A stretch of 64,000 bases of DNA from QWHO01 sp039809865 (GTDB lineage: Bacteria > Vulcanimicrobiota > Xenobia > Xenobiales > QWHO01): assembly GCA_039809865.1 (NCBI GenBank), contig JBDHVW010000008.1:1-64000 (forward strand). The letters run 5' to 3'. This document shows, piece after piece, positions 53,225-60,768 of this stretch. The notes beneath the pieces are model-generated. The model was not told where the DNA came from, did no database searches, and worked only from the letters and a program-made list of their open reading frames with translations. The position numbers were made by a program, and so were the translations under genes. Each line of letters starts with the position of its first letter. Within the stretch, counting starts at the first letter, position 1.

Positions 53225-54397
53225 ATGAAAAAAGCTTCCACCGCTCGGCTCACGGCCGAAGAGGCTGCCGAACAACTGGGCATCAGTGTTGCCAGTCTGT
53301 ATAGCTATGTCAGCCGGGGGCTGCTGGCTTCCGAGTCGCAGCCGGGCTCGCGGCGCAGCCTGTATCGGGCTGACGAGGTCGAGCGCCTGGCCAGCCAGCG
53401 GCGCCATCGGCACCATCCCGAGGAGGCGGCGGCGGAAGCCTTGCAGTGGGGCTCGCCCGTGCTCGAGTCGGCCCTGACCTCGATTCACGACGGCCAGCTT
53501 TTCTACCGCGGGCGCTCCGCCACCGAGCTGGCCGCCAGCGCCTCCTTCGAGGAGGTCGTGGAGCTGCTCTGGGAGGGACAGCTGGTGCGCCTGCCGCTGC
53601 CCGACGGCAGCTGGCGGGAAGTCTTTCAACTGGCCGACAAGCTGGCGCCGGTGGAATCCTTTCGGCTGGCTCTGGTGGCGGCCGCCACGGCCGATCCGGC
53701 CGCCTGCGATCTGCAACCCGCCGCCGTGCGGCGCACCGGAGCACGGATCCTGCAGCTGCTGACGCGGTGCGCCACCCGATCCACCCCGCGCCGCTCCCTG
53801 GCCGGCTCCCTGCAGCACGCCTGGTGCCCGGACCAAAAACCGGCGCGGCGCGCCCTGGACGCGGCCCTCATCCTGTGCGCCGATCACGAGCTGAACACCA
53901 GCGCCTTCACCGCCCGCTGCGTGGCCTCGGCCGAGGCCAACCCCTATGCCGTAGTCACGGCCGGGCTGGCCGCGCTGGAGGGCACCCGACACGGGGGCCA
54001 CACTCGGCGCGTGGAGGCGCTCTTCGACGAGGCCGAGCACCGCGGTGCCGGGCGCGCCCTGGAGGACCGTTTGCGCCGGGGCGAGTCGATCCCGGGCTTT
54101 GGCCACCAGCTCTATCCTGACGGGGATCCGCGCGCCATCTTTCTGCTGCGCTACGCCCATTCCGCGCTGGCCGAGGACCTGCTCGTCAGCGCCCGTCGCC
54201 TGCTCGAGCGTCCCCCCTCGCTGGACTTCGCCCTGGTGGCGCTGGCTCGCGCCCTGCAGCTGCCTTCCGGCAGCCCGCTCACGCTCTTTGCCCTGGGCCG
54301 CACGGCAGGATGGATCGCCCACGCCCTCGAGCAATATCGCCAGGGGTGGATGATCCGCCCCCGGGCACGCTATGTCGGAGTCGCGAGCAGGGAGTAG
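53225..54397 (+). CDS. Citrate synthase-like protein with N-terminal HTH domain (390 aa)
   Basis: The first ~60 residues are a MerR/excisionase-type helix-turn-helix: LTAEEAAEQLGISVASLYSYVSRGLLASES. The rest is a citrate synthase: GLAALEGTRHGGHTRR, IPGFGHQLYPDGDPRA, PSLDFALVALARAL, and the end GRTAGWIAHALEQYRQG. The catalytic His, His and Asp are all present. Such HTH-fused citrate synthases are a known but uncharacterised group; DNA binding sensing citrate or CoA esters is possible (inference). The ATG at 53225 is chosen because it gives the complete HTH; it is divergent from the other citrate synthase. The next gene follows after 2 nt. Confidence 0.88.
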   Translation: MKKASTARLTAEEAAEQLGISVASLYSYVSRGLLASESQPGSRRSLYRADEVERLASQRRHRHHPEEAAAEALQWGSPVLESALTSIHDGQLFYRGRSATELAASASFEEVVELLWEGQLVRLPLPDGSWREVFQLADKLAPVESFRLALVAAATADPAACDLQPAAVRRTGARILQLLTRCATRSTPRRSLAGSLQHAWCPDQKPARRALDAALILCADHELNTSAFTARCVASAEANPYAVVTAGLAALEGTRHGGHTRRVEALFDEAEHRGAGRALEDRLRRGESIPGFGHQLYPDGDPRAIFLLRYAHSALAEDLLVSARRLLERPPSLDFALVALARALQLPSGSPLTLFALGRTAGWIAHALEQYRQGWMIRPRARYVGVASRE

Positions 54398-54399
54398 GG

Positions 54400-54819
54400 A
54401 TGCTAGAAGTCGAGCAAGAGTTGTTTGGTCTGGACCTTCCCGACGGGTGGAGGTGGCATCCCGAGCCGGGGGGCGGCGCCGCCGTGCCTCCGGGCGATCC
54501 CGGTGCGCTTCACGTCAGCGCGCATCCGGTCGACAATCCCGCCGAGCTGCCGCACGTCGCGCGCATGCTGGCCAGTTTCCTCACCTTGCGCGGGCGTCCG
54601 GTGGCTACCGACGAGCTGGCGCGCATCGAGGTGCAGGGCGGTGGTGAGGGCGTCTGGCGCGAGTATGAGGATGGGGAGCACTACTGGCGGCTCTGGGTGG
54701 TCGGCAACGAGGCCGCCTGGGCCCTGCTTTCCTATAACTGCCCCGTCCGCTTCCAGGCCAGTCACCGGGCCGAGCTCGAGGAGATTGTGGCGAGCTTGCG
54801 TCTGGCCGTCAGCATGTGA
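54400..54819 (+). CDS. Uncharacterised small protein (139 aa)
   Basis: An acidic, soluble protein. A Trp/Pro segment (DGWRWHPEPGGG) leads to LHVSAHPVDNPAELPHVARMLASFL, then a strand-rich C-terminus (VWREYEDGEHYWRLWVVGNEAAWALLSYN; HRAELEEIVASLRLAV). The latter pattern recalls DUF1795/DcrB-like or PsbP-fold stress proteins, but weakly. ATG 54400 lies 2 nt after the HTH-citrate synthase stop, with a GGAG-type upstream sequence, so the two are co-translated. Confidence 0.7.
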   Translation: MLEVEQELFGLDLPDGWRWHPEPGGGAAVPPGDPGALHVSAHPVDNPAELPHVARMLASFLTLRGRPVATDELARIEVQGGGEGVWREYEDGEHYWRLWVVGNEAAWALLSYNCPVRFQASHRAELEEIVASLRLAVSM

Positions 54820-54905
54820 TCCGGCTCACAGCGTCACCGCGCCGGTTTGGGCTAGAGTGAAATCGCGAGAACAGTTCGCAAGCTTTCCTCTCCGAGGTGA
54901 TGATA

Positions 54906-55355
54906 ATGATGACAGGATTCTTCGGCCGCAAAGCCCAGCAGGCGATGGACCTCATCCACAGCCTGAAGAATCTGGCCGGAACCCCCCGCGCTGCCAGCGC
55001 TCCTGCCAAAGCGAAGCAGCTCCCGACGGGCGACGAGTTCGTCCCGATGATCAAAGTCGACCGCATCTTCATCATGATGGGCAAACGCCCGTGGGATCGC
55101 GAGCCCCTGCGCATGATGACCAACCTTCTCTCGCCCGTGCGCGTCAGCTTCCGCAGCGACACGCGCTTCTCGGTGGGCGAGGAGATGCAGCTCCAGATCT
55201 TGCTCGGCAGCATGACGCTCGAGATGCAAGCACGCGTCACCTCCGCCCTGATGGTGGAGGGCGAGTGCCGCGGCGAGCTGGCTCTGGACAACGGCTTCTT
55301 CGAGCGCGAGAAGATCCGCGAGTTCACCAAGCGCTACCGCTCGCTGGAGATCTAG
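54906..55355 (+). CDS. PilZ-like small protein (149 aa)
   Basis: An uncharacterised protein with beta-rich middle: SPVRVSFRSDTRFSVGEEMQLQILLGSMTLEMQARVTSAL, then GECRGELALDNGFFEREKIREFTKRY. This strand/helix order recalls the C-terminal PilZ barrel, but no RxxxR or DxSxxG motif is seen, so it may not bind cyclic-di-GMP. Several Met codons cluster at the start; ATG 54906 has GAGG with 8 nt spacing. It is preceded by 86 nt of intergenic sequence. Confidence 0.6.
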   Translation: MMTGFFGRKAQQAMDLIHSLKNLAGTPRAASAPAKAKQLPTGDEFVPMIKVDRIFIMMGKRPWDREPLRMMTNLLSPVRVSFRSDTRFSVGEEMQLQILLGSMTLEMQARVTSALMVEGECRGELALDNGFFEREKIREFTKRYRSLEI

Positions 55356-55474
55356 ACCTCTACTTTCACTCCGGAAGGAGGGATGTCGAAACCCTTCGTT
55401 GTTGCCCACAGAATCACATAGCACACCGAATCGCCCAGTGGGAGCCGCACCGCGGCTCTCACTGTTTTAGCTCG

Positions 55475-56083
55475 ATGCGCCCCCTGGGCTGGAATGCCGA
55501 GCTGCTGGGCGAGTCGGGGTGGCACTTCCTGGAGCGCCACGTGGCCGGCCACGCCGACCGTTTCGTCGGCGGAGAGGCCGCGCTGGCCGGATTCTGGTTC
55601 CATCATCGCGAGGTTGCGAGGGTCGAAGTCATCCTGCCCGATCAGGCCTCCCTGGACGCGATGGTCGCCGAGGTGGGGCCCCCGCAACAGACGCTGCCTG
55701 GCTTCGCCCGTTACGAGCGGGTCGACCTGGTCACCGACCACCTGCTCATCCTCGACGAGGACAAGCCCCTGGAGCAAGACATCCGCGCCGATACCCTGCG
55801 CGATCTCGCCGCCGACCGCCTGTTGCGCCTGGCCGGCGGAGCCGACCCGGCCTTGCTCGTGGATCTCTACTTCCTGCAACGGGCCCGCGTCGACCTGTCC
55901 CGGGCAGCCAAAGACGCCGCCTCGAAAGATCTGGGTCTGACCTCGGGGGCCCTGGCCGTAGTGCTGGCCCGGGCGCGCCCGACCGAGCTTCCCCCGGGCC
56001 TGGTCCGTCCCGTCGACCTCACCTCCCTGCAGGACTTCGTCCAGGAGCTCATCGAGAAGCTCGGGATGGAGATTCGCGGCTAA
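55475..56083 (+). CDS. AbiEii/AbiGii-like nucleotidyltransferase protein, catalytically degenerate (202 aa)
   Basis: The pattern matches the AbiEii toxin family, ending in VDLVTDHLLIL, DTLRDLAADRLLRLAG and LLVDLYFLQRARVDLS, where active members read LEDLAANKLLALL and DFVDLYFL. The active-site segment in front reads FVGGEAALAGFWFHHREVARVEVIL; active proteins have GGTALAxFYLxHRxSxDLDLF with two Asp for metal binding. Here both Asp are replaced (VEV), so nucleotidyl transfer is unlikely. No antitoxin partner is adjacent. ATG 55475 is chosen from family start. A hairpin terminator follows. Confidence 0.65.
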   Translation: MRPLGWNAELLGESGWHFLERHVAGHADRFVGGEAALAGFWFHHREVARVEVILPDQASLDAMVAEVGPPQQTLPGFARYERVDLVTDHLLILDEDKPLEQDIRADTLRDLAADRLLRLAGGADPALLVDLYFLQRARVDLSRAAKDAASKDLGLTSGALAVVLARARPTELPPGLVRPVDLTSLQDFVQELIEKLGMEIRG

Positions 56084-56100
56084 TCTCGTCGGCCGGCATG

Positions 56101-56132
56101 AAAAAAGGCGGGCCTGACGGGCCCGCCTTCTT
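56101..56132. terminator. Bidirectional intrinsic terminator
   Basis: AAGGCGGGCC (56105-56114) and GGCCCGCCTT (56120-56129) form a 10-bp stem around TGACG. On the plus strand TTCTT follows; on the minus strand the stem is followed by a run of six T's (56106-56101). It serves both the AbiEii-like gene and the convergent Gly-rich gene. Confidence 0.92.
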
Positions 56133-56145
56133 CCGGGTGCGTTCC

Positions 56146-56664
56146 TTAGCCGAGAAGGCCGCCGATCGAGGCGCCCAGGTTGAGCGACGGGCCGCCGAAG
56201 GGCAGCTTGAGGCTCACGGCGTGGGAAGCCCCGCCCTTGCCGATAGAGTCGGCCACGGAGATGCCGCCACCGAACGGATCCTTGATCGACAGGGCGTTCG
56301 AGATCCCGTCCGAACCGGCGTGGTGGGCCGCGGCGATGCCGCCACCGAACGGGTCGCGGGCCGCCAGGCCGGCGTTCAGGCCGCCACCGGTGCCGCCCGC
56401 CATCGCGAACGGGCCGCCGGGGCCCTGGCCGGCAGCAGCAAAGTTGCCCTGGCCGAAATTCGGGTTGCCCTGGTTGAAGCCGTGATGATGGTGGTGATGA
56501 TGGCAGCCGGGGCCCTGCGGGCCACCAAATCCGCCCAGCGCGCTCAGGATGGTGCGGATCATCTCCGCCATCGGATTCGGCTGTCCACAGCCGCACTGCT
56601 GCCCAGCGTACCTCGGATCCTGAACGTTCCCGGTCCCTGCGATTGCGAAAGCGCCAACCATCAT
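56146..56664 (-). CDS. Gly-rich protein with a His7 tract and three internal repeats (172 aa)
   Basis: Not recognised. The N-terminal third has CGCGQPNP and LSALGGFGGPQGPGC followed by seven histidines. From about residue 105 a module recurs three times: DPFGGGIAAAHHAGSDGISNAL, then DPFGGGISVADSIGKGGASHAV, then LPFGGPSLNLGASIGG. No clear signal peptide, although the start (MMVGAFAIAGTG) is mildly hydrophobic. ATG 56664 has a very good GGGAGG 9 nt upstream, so it is really translated. The composition suggests metal binding and self-assembly (inference). It is monocistronic with its own terminator. Confidence 0.75.
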   Translation of the reverse strand: MMVGAFAIAGTGNVQDPRYAGQQCGCGQPNPMAEMIRTILSALGGFGGPQGPGCHHHHHHHGFNQGNPNFGQGNFAAAGQGPGGPFAMAGGTGGGLNAGLAARDPFGGGIAAAHHAGSDGISNALSIKDPFGGGISVADSIGKGGASHAVSLKLPFGGPSLNLGASIGGLLG

Positions 56665-56751
56665 TTTAGGGTTCCTCCCACGATATCTTTATTGCCTATC
56701 GTATCACGAGGCCCCGGGTGTTGGTAAAGGGTAACGGATGTTAACTCTGTG

Positions 56752-57774
56752 TTAAAATGTTCGACCGATCGCATGCGAAACTCGCTGGCAGGACGCCATG
56801 AGGTCGGCAAAAGCTTGTAAACTCAGGGCCTGAGCCGCGTCCGACACGGACCGGTCGGGGTCGGGATGGCACTCCACAATCAACCCATCGGCTCCCGCGG
56901 CGACCGCCGCCAGAGCCAGCGAGGGGACGAGGGCCCGGTCCCCGGCGGCGTGCGACGGGTCCACGATCACCGGCAGATGGGTCAGGCGCTTCAACACAGG
57001 CACCGCGCTGATGTCGAGCGTGTTGCGAGTGGCCTGCTCGAACGTGCGGATACCGCGCTCGCACAGCATGACCTGAGAGTTTCCCTTGCTCAGGATGTAC
57101 TCGGCCGACATCAAGAGCTCCTCCAGCGAGCTCATCATGCCCCGCTTGAGCAACACCGGGACCCGGCAGCGCCCCAGCTCCTGGAGCAAGGCGAAGTTCT
57201 GCATGTTGCGGGCCCCCACCTGAATGACGTCGGCGTACCGGGCCACCAGCTCGACGTCGCCCGTGTTCAGGCATTCGGTCACGATGCGCAGGCCGGTGCG
57301 ACTCTTGACCTCGGCCATCAACTCGAGGCCCTTGGGTCCAAGACCCTGGAAGCTGTAAGGCGAGCTGCGCGGTTTGTAAGCGCCCCCGCGCAGAAACGGC
57401 ACTCCGTTGGCGATCAGCACCTCGGCCACGGCCATCAGCTGGGCGTGGCTCTCGACCGCGCAGGGGCCCGCCATCATGACCATCCGATTGCCGCCGACCG
57501 GGATGCCACCGATGTGGAACTGGCTGTCCTCCTGGCGAAACTCGCGGCTGGCCAGGCGGTACGGGCGGGTGGCCGGGAAGACCCGCTCCACGCCCTCCAT
57601 CGTGCCCAGGCGCGTCTTGACCGGCTCGGTCTCGCTGCCCCCCACCATGCAGCCGATGACGGTCTGCTGCTCGCCCCGCGAGAGGTGAGGCTGCAGCCCG
57701 AGACCCTCGATCTCTTTGAGCACGGCCCCGATCTGCTTGACGGGGGCGTCCTTCTCCATCACGACAATCAGCAT
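56752..57774 (-). CDS. aroF: 3-deoxy-7-phosphoheptulonate (DAHP) synthase, type I-beta with N-terminal FL domain
   Basis: The first enzyme of the shikimate pathway joins PEP and erythrose-4-phosphate. The N-terminal ~90 residues form the ferredoxin-like regulatory domain (MLIVVMEKDAPVKQI). The barrel has AGPCAVES, RGGAYKPRSSPYSFQGLG, QVGARNMQNFALLQELG, and LPVIVDPSHAAGDRALV for the metal and substrate sites. Length (340) is normal. The ATG overlaps the trpA stop by 7 nt, so it is the last gene of a trpB-trpA-aroF unit, linking pathway entry to tryptophan synthesis. Confidence 0.96.
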   Translation of the reverse strand: MLIVVMEKDAPVKQIGAVLKEIEGLGLQPHLSRGEQQTVIGCMVGGSETEPVKTRLGTMEGVERVFPATRPYRLASREFRQEDSQFHIGGIPVGGNRMVMMAGPCAVESHAQLMAVAEVLIANGVPFLRGGAYKPRSSPYSFQGLGPKGLELMAEVKSRTGLRIVTECLNTGDVELVARYADVIQVGARNMQNFALLQELGRCRVPVLLKRGMMSSLEELLMSAEYILSKGNSQVMLCERGIRTFEQATRNTLDISAVPVLKRLTHLPVIVDPSHAAGDRALVPSLALAAVAAGADGLIVECHPDPDRSVSDAAQALSLQAFADLMASCQRVSHAIGRTF

Positions 57775-58502
57775 GTCAGACCTCGCAAGAATTGCTCCCC
57801 ATCCTCACCGCGCTCGATGCGCTCGAGCAGAGCGCTGCCGACGATCACCCCGCGAGCCCGCGCCGTCACCTGACGCACCTGCTCGGGAGTCGAGATCCCG
57901 AACCCCACGCACACGGGCACCTTCGAGCAGGCCACCGCCTGCGCGATCAGCCCGTCGAGCTCGGCCGGCAACTCGCTGCGTCCGCCCGTGACGCCCCGCA
58001 CCGAGACCAGGTAGAGAAAGCCACGGCTGCGCTCGGCCAACAGCGCTACGCGCTCGGGCGGGGTGGTGGGCGTGACCAGGTAGATGAGGTCGATGCCCTC
58101 GGCCTGACTGGCGCGGTCCAGCTCCTCGGCTTCCTCCAGAGGCAGGTCGGGCACGATCAGGCCGACCCCGCCGGCCGCTTTGAGATCGCGGCAGAAACGC
58201 GCGTAGCCGCGCCGGTAGACCAGGTTGGCGTAGGTCATCGCCACGGCCCCCAGGCCGCTCTCGCGCGTGGCCCGGGCGGTGAGCTCCAGGGCTTTGTCCA
58301 CCGTGACGCCGGCCTCCAGCGCCTGCTGCGAGCTGCGCTGGATCATCGGACCGTCGGCCACCGGGTCGGTGAAAGGGATGCCCACCTCGAACAGGGGACA
58401 GCCCGCCCGGGCGGCGGCCACGGCAGCGGCCACGAAGGCGTCGTCGCTGGGCCACCCGGCCGTGAGGTAAGGGATGACCGATCTCTCGGGCAAAGCGATC
58501 AT
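57768..58502 (-). CDS. trpA: Tryptophan synthase alpha subunit
   Basis: Cleaves indole-3-glycerol phosphate to indole and glyceraldehyde-3-phosphate. Catalytic Glu and Asp are in FEVGIPFTDPVADGP. Typical motifs: IPYLTAGWPS, MTYANLVYRRG, GLIVPDLPLEEAEEL, VSVRGVTGGR and VGFGIST. The ATG at 58502 overlaps the trpB stop (ATGA), and the stop overlaps aroF. Length (244) is at the short end but complete. Confidence 0.96.
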   Translation of the reverse strand: MIALPERSVIPYLTAGWPSDDAFVAAAVAAARAGCPLFEVGIPFTDPVADGPMIQRSSQQALEAGVTVDKALELTARATRESGLGAVAMTYANLVYRRGYARFCRDLKAAGGVGLIVPDLPLEEAEELDRASQAEGIDLIYLVTPTTPPERVALLAERSRGFLYLVSVRGVTGGRSELPAELDGLIAQAVACSKVPVCVGFGISTPEQVRQVTARARGVIVGSALLERIERGEDGEQFLRGLTC

Positions 58503-59692
58503 GAGAGGAGCCTCCTGACCTCGGCCACGTCCTTGTCGCCCCGGCCGGACAGGCAGACGATCACGTCGCCCTTCAGGCGGGGTGCCTCGCGGGCGCACCA
58601 GGCCAGCGCGTGCGCCGATTCCAGCGCCGGCAGGATGCCCTCCTGGCGGCTCAGCAAGAGAAAGGCGTCCAGCGCCTCCTGATCGGACACGCTCACGTAC
58701 TCCACGCGGCCGGTATCTTTCCACCAGCTGTGCTGCGGGCCCACACCGGGATAGTCGAGCCCGGCCGAGACCGAGTGGGTCTCCAGCACCTGCCCGTCCC
58801 GATCTTGCAGCAGGTAGGTCAGCGCTCCGTGCAAGATGCCCGGCTCGCCCGCGCTGAGCGAGGCGGCGTGGCGGCCGGGCTCGAGGCTGCTGCCACCGGC
58901 CTCGACGCCGACGAGACGCACGCCCTCTTGCTCGGCGAAGTGCGCGAAGATCCCCGCCGCGTTGGAGCCGCCTCCCACGCAGGCCACCACCACCGACGGC
59001 TGAGCCCCCAACTGCTGAGAGGCCTCGCGCCCGATCACGGCCTGGAAGTCGCGGACCAGCGTGGGGTAGGGATGCGGTCCGACCACCGAGCCCAGGATGT
59101 AATGCGTCTCTCCCACCGTGGCCACCCAGTCGCGCATGGCCTCGTTGGTCGCGTCCTTGAGGGTGCGCGAGCCGGACTCGACGGGCACCACTCGGGCTCC
59201 CAGCAGGTGCATGCGGTAGACGTTGAGCTCCTGGCGACGCACGTCCTCGGCGCCCATGTAGACCACGCACTCGAGACCAAAACGTGCGCAGACCGTGGCG
59301 GTCGCCACGCCGTGTTGACCGGCACCGGTCTCGGCCACGATGCGGCGCTTGCCCATCCGCCGCGCCAGCAGGGCCTGACCCAGGCAATTGTTGAGCTTGT
59401 GGGAGCCTGTGTGATTGAGGTCCTCACGCTTGAGCCAGAGGCGGGCCCCGCCCCCCCAGAGCGCGCTCAGGCGCTCGGCCCGGTAGAGCGGGGTCGGGCG
59501 GCCCGCGAAGTGCGTCAGGTGCCCGCTCAGCTCTTCCCAAAAGGCCGGGTCGTCCTGGGCCTGGCGGTAGCCCTGCTCGAGCTCCTCGAGGGCGGCCACC
59601 AGCGTCTCGGGCACGAAGCGCCCCCCGAACGCACCGAAGCGGCCCCGCTCGTCGGCCAATCCTGTCGTCATCGGTCCCACTGGCAGTTGCAT
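58499..59692 (-). CDS. trpB: Tryptophan synthase beta subunit
   Basis: The PLP enzyme that condenses indole with serine. GRFGAFGGRFVPETL at the start, the PLP-binding Lys in DLNHTGSHKLNNCLGQ, AETGAGQHGVATA, EGSAGG-type phosphate loop as VGGGSNAAGIFA, and VGVEAGG. Full length at 397 residues. ATG 59692 is used; ATG 59671 would begin MTTGLADERG and is an alternative closer to many homologues. Divergent from the minor pilin gene at 59750 with a 57-nt spacer. Part of trpB-trpA-aroF. Confidence 0.97.
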   Translation of the reverse strand: MQLPVGPMTTGLADERGRFGAFGGRFVPETLVAALEELEQGYRQAQDDPAFWEELSGHLTHFAGRPTPLYRAERLSALWGGGARLWLKREDLNHTGSHKLNNCLGQALLARRMGKRRIVAETGAGQHGVATATVCARFGLECVVYMGAEDVRRQELNVYRMHLLGARVVPVESGSRTLKDATNEAMRDWVATVGETHYILGSVVGPHPYPTLVRDFQAVIGREASQQLGAQPSVVVACVGGGSNAAGIFAHFAEQEGVRLVGVEAGGSSLEPGRHAASLSAGEPGILHGALTYLLQDRDGQVLETHSVSAGLDYPGVGPQHSWWKDTGRVEYVSVSDQEALDAFLLLSRQEGILPALESAHALAWCAREAPRLKGDVIVCLSGRGDKDVAEVRRLLS

Positions 59693-59749
59693 TGACGCGG
59701 CTTCGCGTTGCGTGGAAAGGCCCCCTACCGTGTGCTACACTTTTTAGGA

Positions 59750-60157
59750 ATGAACCGGCGGCGTGGTTATAATTTCATCGAGGTGATGGTCACGTCCCTC
59801 GTCTTCTCGACGATGGTCTTGAGTCTCATGAGCGTCTGGATCAACCACGCTCACGCCGTGGCCAAGGCCCGCACCCGCATGACCGGCACCTATCTGGCCG
59901 AGCGCCAGATGGAAGAGTGCCTGTCGCGCGGGTTCTTTGGCGTCGACGGCATGGACAACAGCGCCGATGCGGCGGGCGAGGAGTTTCTGGTCAAGACGAC
60001 CCTGCGCGGGAGCGTGTCCGAGTTCAGCTACCACTATCACGTCAAGGTTACCAAGATCGGCAGTGACCGAAAGACGATCGAGGTGCGGGTGACGTGGACG
60101 GAGTCCAACATCGACCAGGAGGTGCGGCTTGAGTCCCTGGTCTCGAAAGCGAGCTAA
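59750..60157 (+). CDS. Type IV prepilin-like minor pilin/pseudopilin (135 aa)
   Basis: A short leader (MNRRRG) is followed by YNFIEVMVTSLVFSTMVLSLMSVW, the prepilin peptidase cleavage after Gly and a Glu at +5 on a hydrophobic helix. The C-terminal part has EFSYHYHVKVTKIGSDRKTIEVRVTW strands, like PilV/GspI minor pilins. The ATG at 59750 follows AGGA closely. First of three linked genes; the next overlaps by 29 nt. No major pilin or assembly ATPase is in the window. Confidence 0.85.
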   Translation: MNRRRGYNFIEVMVTSLVFSTMVLSLMSVWINHAHAVAKARTRMTGTYLAERQMEECLSRGFFGVDGMDNSADAAGEEFLVKTTLRGSVSEFSYHYHVKVTKIGSDRKTIEVRVTWTESNIDQEVRLESLVSKAS

Positions 60158-60758
60158 AGCTCGGGGCACCAGCCTCATCGAGCTGCTCATCGCCAGCGCT
60201 TTGGTCGGTCTCATCATGACGACCATCTACACCATCTTGTTCTACGGTATCCAGTATTTCCAGACCCAGACGGCCACCGTCGACGTGCAGCAGAACGCGC
60301 TGACCGCCATGTCCGCCCTGACCAACGAGTTGGTGGAGAGCAACGGTGGAAGCCTGAAGACCGACCAGGATCCGCCCACGGTCGGGCTCGTCTTTGGCTC
60401 GCCGCGCGACGTCAACGGAAATATCGCCTACAGCAACACCAAGCTCAAGTGGTCCAAATTCGTGTGCTACTATTTAGATGTGATCAACGACGTTCCGTGC
60501 CTCTGCCGCAAGGAGAAGCCCCTGAGTGAGTTCAGCTTCCCCGGGGGTACCAACTTCAACTATCCTCCCCCGGTCAATCCCAACTGGGACGCGGAGTTTT
60601 TCAAGAGCGACCCGCGCGGATACAAGATTGTCGCCCGTCACATCACCGGCTTCGAAACCACCCAGAGCTTTCCGTTGCCCTTGAAAATCATTGCGTCGAC
60701 CCGGTTGCGTTACGACTTCCAGGTCGAGATCGAAACCAAAGTGACCCTCAAGAATTGA
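60129..60758 (+). CDS. Type IV prepilin-like protein, PilW/GspJ type (209 aa)
   Basis: The N-terminus is basic, then RGTSLIELLIASALVGLIMTTIYTILF: cleavage after Gly, Glu at +5, hydrophobic helix. The C-terminal region is longer, with a Pro-rich loop (NFNYPPPVNPNWD) and LRYDFQVEIETKVTL, as expected for PilW/GspJ minor pilins. The TTG start at 60129 lies inside the previous gene, so the two are translationally linked. The next gene follows by 10 nt. Confidence 0.85.
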   Translation: MSPWSRKRAKARGTSLIELLIASALVGLIMTTIYTILFYGIQYFQTQTATVDVQQNALTAMSALTNELVESNGGSLKTDQDPPTVGLVFGSPRDVNGNIAYSNTKLKWSKFVCYYLDVINDVPCLCRKEKPLSEFSFPGGTNFNYPPPVNPNWDAEFFKSDPRGYKIVARHITGFETTQSFPLPLKIIASTRLRYDFQVEIETKVTLKN

Positions 60759-60768
60759 GGTACGGCCT

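Noticed and set aside
55356..55474. Small gene or RNA between the PilZ-like and AbiEii-like genes
   Set aside because: The 119-nt gap holds a GGAGCCGC..GCGGCTCTC partial inverted repeat but no convincing frame, T-run or known RNA motif.
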